The notes beneath the pieces are model-generated. The model saw nothing but the letters and a program-made list of their open reading frames with translations, did not search any database and had not been told where the DNA came from. From Shinella sp. PSBB067 (lineage in GTDB: Bacteria > Pseudomonadota > Alphaproteobacteria > Rhizobiales > Rhizobiaceae), in assembly GCF_016839145.1 (NCBI RefSeq), contig NZ_CP069303.1, positions 4,021,001 through 4,085,000 on the forward strand: a stretch of 64,000 nucleotides of DNA, read 5' to 3'. Position 1 is the stretch's first letter; each line of letters starts with the position of its first letter. The translations under genes and the position numbers were made by a program. Shown here piece by piece: positions 58,445 through 64,000 of the stretch.

Positions 58445-59962
58445 ATGGCTTTCACCCCGAACGGTAAACACCTCGTCGCAGGCGAATGGCTGGACGGCAA
58501 CGGCACGTTCGCCTCCTCGCCGGCGCATGGCCCGGCGCACGACTTCGCCGTCGGCACGGTCGAGCTGGTGAACAAGGCCGCAGAGGCCGCGGAAGACGCC
58601 TTCCTCAGCTACGGCTATGCCTCACGCGCCGAACGGGCCGCGTTCCTGCGCGCCATCGCCGACGAGATCGAGGCCCGTGCGGATGCCATCACCGAGATCG
58701 GTACCGAGGAGACCGGCCTGCCCGTCGCCCGCCTCCAGGGCGAGCGCGGCCGCACCACCGGCCAGCTCCGCCTCTTCGCCGACCATATCGAGAAGGGCGA
58801 CTATCTCGACCGCCGCCGCGATGCCGCCCTGCCGGATCGCCAGCCCCTGCCGCGCCCGGAAATCCGCCTGATCCAGCGGCCGCTCGGCCCGGTCGCCGTG
58901 TTCGGCGCCTCCAACTTCCCGCTCGCCTTCTCGACGGCCGGCGGCGACACCGCCGCCGCGCTCGCCGCCGGCTGCCCGGTCGTCGTCAAGGGCCATTCGG
59001 CCCATCCGGGCACCGGCGAGATCATCGCCGAGGCTGTCCTTGCCGCCATCAAGAAGACCGGCGTGCATCCGGGCGTCTTCTCGCTCATCCAGGGCGGCAA
59101 CCGAAAGGTCGGCGAGGCCGTCGTGCAGCATCCGCTGATCAAGGCCGTCGGTTTCACCGGCTCGCTTGCCGGCGGCCGCGCGCTCTTCAACCTCTGCGCC
59201 GCCCGCCCCGAACCGATCCCGTTCTTCGGCGAACTCGGCTCGGTCAACCCGATGTTCCTGCTGCCGCAGGCCATGAAGGCCCGCGCCGAGGGCCTCGGCC
59301 AGGGCTGGGCGGGCTCGCTCACCATGGGCGCCGGCCAGTTCTGCACCAATCCGGGCATCGCCATCGTTGCCGACGGCCCGGATGCCGACCGCTTCACGGC
59401 CGCCGCCGTCGAAGCCCTCGGCAAGGTCGGCGCGCAGACCATGCTGACCGACGGCATCGCCAAGGCCTATCAGGACGGACAGGCGCGCTTTGCAAGCCGC
59501 AACACCGTCAAGCCGCTCTTCACCACCGAATCCACCGGCCGCAACGCGCTGCCGAACCTCTTCGAGATCTCCGGCGAGCAGTTCCTTGCCGACCATGCGC
59601 TCTCCGAGGAGGTCTTCGGCCCGCTCGGCCTCGTCGTGCGCGTCGGTTCCGTCGGTGAGATGGAGCAACTCGCCCGCAACTTTGAGGGCCAACTCACGAC
59701 GACCATCCACATGGATGAAGGCGACCTCGACGATGCGAAGCGCCTGCGCCCGATCCTCGAGCGCAAGGCCGGCCGCGTGCTGGTCAACGGCTTCCCGACC
59801 GGCGTGGAAGTGGTCGATTCCATGGTGCATGGCGGCCCGTACCCGGCCTCGACGAATTTCGGCGCGACGAGCGTCGGCACCATGTCGATCCGCCGTTTTC
59901 TGCGTCCCGTCAGCTACCAGAACATGCCGGAAGGCCTGCTCCCGGACGATTTCCTCAACTGA
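58445..59962 (+). CDS. hypH: Alpha-ketoglutarate semialdehyde (2,5-dioxovalerate) dehydrogenase
   Basis: 505 residues of the aldehyde dehydrogenase superfamily. The cofactor region is VAVFGASNFPLAFSTAGGD, the Glu is in PFFGELGSVNPMF and the nucleophile Cys in TMGAGQFCTNPGI. This KGSADH group (type III-like) is found with sugar-acid and hydroxyproline pathways and makes alpha-ketoglutarate with NADP. GAAAGGGA precedes the ATG. A terminator follows. Confidence 0.92.
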   Translation: MAFTPNGKHLVAGEWLDGNGTFASSPAHGPAHDFAVGTVELVNKAAEAAEDAFLSYGYASRAERAAFLRAIADEIEARADAITEIGTEETGLPVARLQGERGRTTGQLRLFADHIEKGDYLDRRRDAALPDRQPLPRPEIRLIQRPLGPVAVFGASNFPLAFSTAGGDTAAALAAGCPVVVKGHSAHPGTGEIIAEAVLAAIKKTGVHPGVFSLIQGGNRKVGEAVVQHPLIKAVGFTGSLAGGRALFNLCAARPEPIPFFGELGSVNPMFLLPQAMKARAEGLGQGWAGSLTMGAGQFCTNPGIAIVADGPDADRFTAAAVEALGKVGAQTMLTDGIAKAYQDGQARFASRNTVKPLFTTESTGRNALPNLFEISGEQFLADHALSEEVFGPLGLVVRVGSVGEMEQLARNFEGQLTTTIHMDEGDLDDAKRLRPILERKAGRVLVNGFPTGVEVVDSMVHGGPYPASTNFGATSVGTMSIRRFLRPVSYQNMPEGLLPDDFLN

Positions 59963-59982
59963 TTCAATCCATCAGGTGGACA

Positions 59983-60025
59983 GGGGCCGGGTTTTCCGCA
60001 AGGAGAGCCCGGCCTCTGCTTTTTT
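59983..60025 (+). terminator. Rho-independent terminator of hypH
   Basis: GGCCGGG and CCCGGCC paired over a longer loop, followed by a run of six T at 60020-60025. 21 bases after the stop. Confidence 0.8.
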
Positions 60026-60037
60026 CTCCTTTCGGGT

Positions 60038-60054
60038 ATATACTTTTTGTATAT
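60038..60054. promoter_or_regulatory. Operator candidate before the ABC transporter operon
   Basis: ATATAC-TTTTT-GTATAT, a perfect 6-bp inverted repeat with 5-base spacer, followed by TAATTGTATTTTG. Same layout as the site at 58350-58370. 87 bases before the binding-protein gene. Confidence 0.7.
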
Positions 60055-60141
60055 TAATTGTATTTTGTGGCCCGGTTTGCGCCTCGGGCGAAGGACGGCC
60101 TTCGCCCGCGTGAACTGCCAGACCAATCCAGGGAGAGAGTT

Positions 60142-60951
60142 ATGAAGAAGACCTCGGTCCTCGCCTTCGGCCTCGTTGCCGCCACCGCTCTGACCAGCCC
60201 GGCCAAGGCCGACAAGCTGGACGACATCATCTCGTCCGGCACGCTGCGCTGCGCCGTCGTCCTCGACTTCCCGCCGATGGGCGCGCGCGACGAGAGCAAC
60301 AACCCGATCGGCTTCGACGTCGATTACTGCAACGACCTCGCCAAGGCGCTCGGCGTCACGGCCGAGATCGTCGAGACGCCCTTCCCGGAACGCATCCCGG
60401 CGCTGATGTCCGGCCGCGTCGACGTCGGCGTCGCCTCGACCTCCGACACGCTTGAGCGCGCCAAGACCGTCGGCATGACGATCCCCTACTTCGCCTTCGA
60501 AATGGCCGTCACGGCCAATGACAAGTCGGGCGTCAAGTCCTTCGAGGACATGAAGGGCAAGACGGTCGGCGCCACCGCCGGCACGTTCGAGGCCATCGCG
60601 CTCGAAAAGTCGGTCAAGGAATGGGGCACCGGCGAGTTCCGTCCCTACCAGACCCAGGCCGACGTCTTCCTCGCGCTCAGCCAGGGCCAGATCGACGCGA
60701 CGGTCTCCACCTCGACGGTCGCCCAGTCCAACGTCAAGAGCGGCAAGTTCGCCGGCATCTCGGTCGTCGGCAAGGCGCCCTACGACATCGACTATGTCGC
60801 GCTCTTCACCAACCGCGAAGAATACGGCCTGATCAACTACCTGAACCTCTTCATCAACCAGCAGGTTCGCACCGGCCGCTACAAGGAACTCTACGAGAAG
60901 TGGGTCGGCGGCGACTTGCCGGACCTGTCCGTGAACGGCGTTTATCGCTAA
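60142..60951 (+). CDS. Polar amino-acid ABC transporter binding protein (hydroxyproline uptake)
   Basis: 269 residues. A signal peptide of about 23 residues ending SPAKA, then a family 3 solute-binding protein (SGTLRCAVVLDFPPMGARDE, NNPIGFDVDYCNDLAKALGV, VGVASTSDTLERAKTVGMT). It is the periplasmic receptor of the following two permeases and ATPase. In S. meliloti, HypM plays this role in hydroxyproline uptake; the transporter there is of the same class. The substrate here is inferred from context. GGGAGAGA precedes the ATG. Confidence 0.88.
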   Translation: MKKTSVLAFGLVAATALTSPAKADKLDDIISSGTLRCAVVLDFPPMGARDESNNPIGFDVDYCNDLAKALGVTAEIVETPFPERIPALMSGRVDVGVASTSDTLERAKTVGMTIPYFAFEMAVTANDKSGVKSFEDMKGKTVGATAGTFEAIALEKSVKEWGTGEFRPYQTQADVFLALSQGQIDATVSTSTVAQSNVKSGKFAGISVVGKAPYDIDYVALFTNREEYGLINYLNLFINQQVRTGRYKELYEKWVGGDLPDLSVNGVYR

Positions 60952-60963
60952 TCTGCCGCTTGC

Positions 60964-60998
60964 CCGGCGGCGCGGAACATCCCGTTCCGCGCCGCCGG
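60964..60998 (+). terminator. Strong hairpin between binding protein and permease genes
   Basis: Perfect 15-bp stem CCGGCGGCGCGGAAC and its complement with loop ATCCC, no T run. Probably lowers read-through to, or stabilises mRNA upstream of, the permease genes. Confidence 0.8.
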
Positions 60999-61021
60999 TC
61001 GTTTCAAAGGGTGAGACGGCA

Positions 61022-61687
61022 ATGTTCAGTTACTCCTTTCATTGGAACCAGGCGTTCAAGGCCCTGCCGCAGATGCTGGACGGCGCGCTGGTCACGCTGC
61101 AGATCGCCATCCTGTCGATGGTCATCGGCGTCGCGGTCGCGCTCGCGCTGACGCTCTTCCGCCTGTCCGGCAACCGCATTCTCGGCGGCTTCGCCACGGC
61201 CTGGGTGGAGATCGCGCGCAACACGCCGGCGCTCTTCCAGATCTACATGGCCCATTTCGGCCTCGGCAATTTCGGCATCCACCTCAGCCCCTATACGGCG
61301 CTGCTGATCGGCATCGCCTTCAACAATGCCGGCTACCTCGCGGAGAACTTCCGCGGCGCGCTGAAGGCGATCCCGGAGACGCAGGCGCGCGCCGCCCGCT
61401 CGCTCGGCATGACCCCGCTGCAGGCCTTCCGCTACGTCGTGCTGCCGCAGATGCTGCGCATCGCCTTCCTGCCGGTGACCAACCAGATGGTCTGGGCGAT
61501 CCTGATGACCTCGCTCGGCGTCACCGTCGGCATGAACACCGACCTTGCCGGCGTCACGCAGGCACTGAATGCGGTCTCCTTCCGCACCTTCGAGTTCTTC
61601 GCCCTCGCGGCGGTGATCTACTACGTCATCGCCAAGATCGTGACCCTGGCCGCGCGCCTCGCCGCCGCGCGCATGTTCCGCTACTGA
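61022..61687 (+). CDS. Amino-acid ABC transporter permease (first)
   Basis: 221 residues with five membrane helices of the HisMQ type. Features: the start of the periplasm-facing TM1 (QMLDGALVTLQIAILSMVIG) and the coupling loop ENFRGALKAIPETQARAARSLGMTPLQAF (split). The ATG follows GTGAGA. It pairs with the next gene to form the membrane channel. A 70-base gap with a hairpin separates it from the binding-protein gene. Confidence 0.92.
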   Translation: MFSYSFHWNQAFKALPQMLDGALVTLQIAILSMVIGVAVALALTLFRLSGNRILGGFATAWVEIARNTPALFQIYMAHFGLGNFGIHLSPYTALLIGIAFNNAGYLAENFRGALKAIPETQARAARSLGMTPLQAFRYVVLPQMLRIAFLPVTNQMVWAILMTSLGVTVGMNTDLAGVTQALNAVSFRTFEFFALAAVIYYVIAKIVTLAARLAAARMFRY

Positions 61688-61698
61688 GAGGGTAAACC

Positions 61699-62349
61699 AT
61701 GTTCGATACCGCTCTCTCCTGGGCCGATCTCGCCTTCCTTGCGCAGGGCGCGGCGATGACGCTCGCCGTCACCGCCGTCTCCGTCCTCGCCGGAACCGTG
61801 CTCGGCATCGTCTTCGGCGTCATCCGCAACCAGGCCGGCCCCTACTGGTCGATGCCGCTCACCTTCCTGCTCGACATCTTCCGCTCCGTGCCGCTGCTCA
61901 TCCAGCTCGTGCTCGGCAATGCGGCGCAGTCGATCATGAAGCTCGGCTGGGCGCCCTTCACTACCTCCTGCGTGGTGCTGTCGCTCTATACCGCGGCCTA
62001 TTGCACCGAGATCGTGCGCGGCGGCATCTCCTCCGTTCCGCCGACGACGCGCCGCGCCGCCCGCTCGCTCGGCATGACCTGGTGGCAGGACATGCGCTAC
62101 ATTGTTGCCCCGCTCGCCACGCGCGTCTCGCTGCCCGCCTGGATCGGCCTGACGCTCGGCGTCATGAAGGATTCCGCGCTCGTGCTCTGGCTCGGCCTGA
62201 TCGAGCTGCTGCGCGCCTCGCAGATCCTCGTCACGCGCCTGCAGGAACCGCTGTTCATCCTGCTCATCTGCGGCGCCATCTACTTCCTCATCTCCTTCCC
62301 CATCGCCCGGCTGGGCGGGTATCTCGAAAGACGGTGGTCCAATGATTGA
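61699..62349 (+). CDS. Amino-acid ABC transporter permease (second)
   Basis: 216 residues, five membrane helices, with the coupling loop TEIVRGGISSVPPTTRRAARSLGMTWWQDM (split). It is 11 bases after the first permease. Its TGA lies inside the ATPase gene's first codons, so translation is coupled. Together the two permeases form a heterodimeric channel of the HisQM type. Confidence 0.92.
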   Translation: MFDTALSWADLAFLAQGAAMTLAVTAVSVLAGTVLGIVFGVIRNQAGPYWSMPLTFLLDIFRSVPLLIQLVLGNAAQSIMKLGWAPFTTSCVVLSLYTAAYCTEIVRGGISSVPPTTRRAARSLGMTWWQDMRYIVAPLATRVSLPAWIGLTLGVMKDSALVLWLGLIELLRASQILVTRLQEPLFILLICGAIYFLISFPIARLGGYLERRWSND

Positions 62350-63064
62350 GATCGAAAACGTCCGCAAATCCTTCGGCCAGCTCGAGGTCCTGAAGGGGAT
62401 CAACCTCACCGTGGAAAAGGGCGAGGTGCTGACCATCATCGGTGGTTCGGGCTCCGGCAAGTCGACGCTGCTGACCTGCATCAACGGTCTGGAGACCATC
62501 GACGCCGGCCGCATCGTCGTCGACGGCACGGATGTCCATGCCAAGGGCACGGACCTCAACAAGCTGCGCCGCAAGCTCGGGATCGTCTTCCAGCAGTTCA
62601 ACGCCTTCCCGCACCTGACGGTGCTGGAGAACGTCATGCTGGCGCCGGTGAAGGTGCTCGGCCAGTCGAAGGCGGAAGCCGAGGCGATGGCCGTCAAGCA
62701 GCTCACCCATGTCGGCCTCGGCGACAAGCTCAAGGTCTATCCGAGCCGCATGTCCGGCGGCCAGCAGCAGCGCATGGCGATTGCCCGCGCGCTCGCCATG
62801 TCGCCGGCCTACATGCTGTTCGACGAAGTGACCTCGGCGCTCGACCCGCAGCTCGTCGGCGAAGTGCTCGACACGCTGCGCATGCTCGCCTCCGAAGGCA
62901 TGACGATGATCTGCGTCACGCACGAGATGAAGTTCGCCCGCGAGGTCTCCGACCGCGTCGCCTTCTTCCACAAGGGCGTGATGGCCGAGATCGCTCCGCC
63001 GGAGGAACTGTTCGGCGCACCCAAGAACCCGGAATTGCAGGCGTTCCTCGCCGCCACCCACTGA
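62342..63064 (+). CDS. Amino-acid ABC transporter ATPase
   Basis: 240 residues of the HisP/GlnQ type. Walker A GGSGSGKST (about 36-44), Q loop in VFQQFNAFPHLT, signature SGGQQQRMAIARAL, Walker B YMLFDEVTSALDP and the switch His in CVTHEM. It overlaps the second permease stop by 8 bases. It ends 7 bases before the FAD oxidase gene, indicating one operon for uptake and oxidation. Confidence 0.95.
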   Translation: MIEIENVRKSFGQLEVLKGINLTVEKGEVLTIIGGSGSGKSTLLTCINGLETIDAGRIVVDGTDVHAKGTDLNKLRRKLGIVFQQFNAFPHLTVLENVMLAPVKVLGQSKAEAEAMAVKQLTHVGLGDKLKVYPSRMSGGQQQRMAIARALAMSPAYMLFDEVTSALDPQLVGEVLDTLRMLASEGMTMICVTHEMKFAREVSDRVAFFHKGVMAEIAPPEELFGAPKNPELQAFLAATH

Positions 63065-63071
63065 GGCAAAG

Positions 63072-64000
63072 ATGCAGACTGAAATCGAGCCCGGCGTCGT
63101 CGTCATCGGCGCCGGCGTGGTCGGCCTTTCCGCCGCCATCGCGGCGCAGGCCCGCGGCCTCGCCGTCACCGTCCTCGAACGCGAAGAACCCGCCGCCGGC
63201 GCGTCCGCCGGCAATGCCGGCGCCTTCGCCTTCACCGACATCCTGCCGCTCGCCTCGCCCGGCATCCTGAGGAAGGCGCCGAAATGGCTGCTCGATCCGC
63301 TCGGGCCGCTCTCCGTGCCGCCTTCCTATGCCTTGCAGATCGCGCCGTGGATGTTCCGCTTCTGGCGCGCCTGCTCGGCAAGCCGCGTCGCCCATTCCAC
63401 CGCCGCGCAGACCGCGCTGATGGACCTTTCCAGGGCCGAGCTGGAGCCGTTCCTCGCCGGGACCGGCACGGCGGCCATGCTGCGCAAGGAAGGCAATCTC
63501 CAGGTCTATGAAAGCCAGGCCGAGCTCGACGCCTCGCTGCCCGGCTGGACCGCGCGCGCCGAACACGGCATCGAATTCCGCCACATGGACGCCGCCGAGA
63601 TGGCGACGATCCAGCCCGGCCTTGCGCCGCGCTTCACCCACGGCACCTTCACGCCCGGCTGGTATTCCATCGCCGATCCCAAGCTCTACACGCTGGCGCT
63701 GGCCAATCATTTCCGCGTCAGGGGCGGTCGGATCGAGCGCGCCGAGGTCTCCAGCCTTCATCCCATCGAGGGCGGCGTCGAAATCCGCACGACGGACGGT
63801 CGCACGCTGCGGGCGCAGAAGGTCGTGCTCGCGGCCGGAGCCTTCTCGCATCGGGTCGCCCGTTCGCTCGGCGAAAACATCCCGCTCGAAACCGAGCGCG
63901 GCTACAACACGACGCTGCCGGCCGACGCCTTCGACCTGCGCACGCAGGTCACCTTCGGCGGCCATGGCTTCGTCGTCACCCGGCTTTCGACCGGCATCCG
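63072..64000 (+). CDS. hypO: DadA/HypO-like FAD-dependent D-amino-acid oxidase, partial
   Basis: The frame is open to the window end, about 309 residues. FAD-binding VVVIGAGVVGLSAAIAAQARGLAVTVLERE (split) at the N-terminus, then AGASAGNAGAFAFTDILPLASPG, GWYSIADPKLYTLAL and a second binding segment VVLAAGAFSHRVA. It resembles DadA/HypO-type oxidases that act on D-proline or cis-4-hydroxy-D-proline. It follows the ABC transporter by 7 bases. GGCAAAG precedes the ATG, a modest ribosome site. The 3' part lies outside the window. Confidence 0.88.
   Translation, partial: MQTEIEPGVVVIGAGVVGLSAAIAAQARGLAVTVLEREEPAAGASAGNAGAFAFTDILPLASPGILRKAPKWLLDPLGPLSVPPSYALQIAPWMFRFWRACSASRVAHSTAAQTALMDLSRAELEPFLAGTGTAAMLRKEGNLQVYESQAELDASLPGWTARAEHGIEFRHMDAAEMATIQPGLAPRFTHGTFTPGWYSIADPKLYTLALANHFRVRGGRIERAEVSSLHPIEGGVEIRTTDGRTLRAQKVVLAAGAFSHRVARSLGENIPLETERGYNTTLPADAFDLRTQVTFGGHGFVVTRLSTGI

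Overview
The window looks like chromosomal DNA of a Rhizobiales bacterium, most probably Rhizobiaceae (Rhizobium, Sinorhizobium, Shinella or Agrobacterium-like). Supporting this are uniformly high GC, the infC-rpmI-rplT-pheS-pheT order, an mbfA iron exporter behind a near-perfect Irr (ICE) box, a BA14K-family protein, an frcBCAK fructose-transport operon with its ROK repressor, and a hydroxyproline (hyp) catabolic cluster. Genus is inference. No integrase, transposase, phage gene, CRISPR array or rRNA was seen.

Layout. 0-5 kb: the 5' part of xseA, then a small envelope-glycan set (multi-pass membrane protein, dolichol-phosphate-mannose-synthase-like glycosyltransferase, methyltransferase, SMR/EamA half-transporter). 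5-11.5 kb: XRE regulator, small membrane protein, acetylpolyamine amidohydrolase, RhtA-like exporter, OmpA lipoprotein, YiiX-like hydrolase and mbfA. 11.8-17.8 kb: the translation block on the minus strand (infC with a rare ATT start, rpmI, rplT, a kinase-like gene coupled to pheS, pheS, pheT). 18-21.6 kb: a frameshifted alpha/beta hydrolase, a transglutaminase-like secreted protein and lepA. 21.7-32.2 kb: transporters, acetyltransferases, two aldo/keto reductases, a LysR regulator, a divergent flavoprotein/MocR pair and a glutamine amidotransferase. 32.3-38 kb: fucU, the ROK regulator and frcB-frcC-frcA-frcK. 38-52.8 kb: pyrC, a Crp/Fnr regulator, phosphohexomutase, tRNA-Leu(CAG), an HPP-CBS membrane protein, gdhA, two Rnk/GreA-like genes, carbonic anhydrase, a methionine-type PLP lyase, a 5-FTHF cyclo-ligase and a CynX-like exporter with its GntR regulator.

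53.2 kb to the end: a hydroxyproline degradation and uptake region. It holds a proline-racemase-family epimerase, two GntR/FCD regulators, a DapA-family deaminase, a malate/lactate-dehydrogenase-family imine reductase, an alpha-ketoglutarate semialdehyde dehydrogenase, a complete polar amino-acid ABC transporter and a DadA/HypO-like FAD oxidase cut by the window edge. Together these would import hydroxyproline, epimerise it, oxidise the D form, deaminate the pyrroline and oxidise the semialdehyde to alpha-ketoglutarate. Palindromic operator candidates sit before most of these units. The epimerase has Ser in place of the first catalytic Cys.

Non-coding structure includes at least five copies of a composite palindromic repeat, two of them sitting between paired terminators. 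Another palindromic repeat supplies the stop codons of two convergent genes. Strong hairpins follow both ABC binding-protein genes. Two genes show single-base frameshifts in C/G homopolymers.
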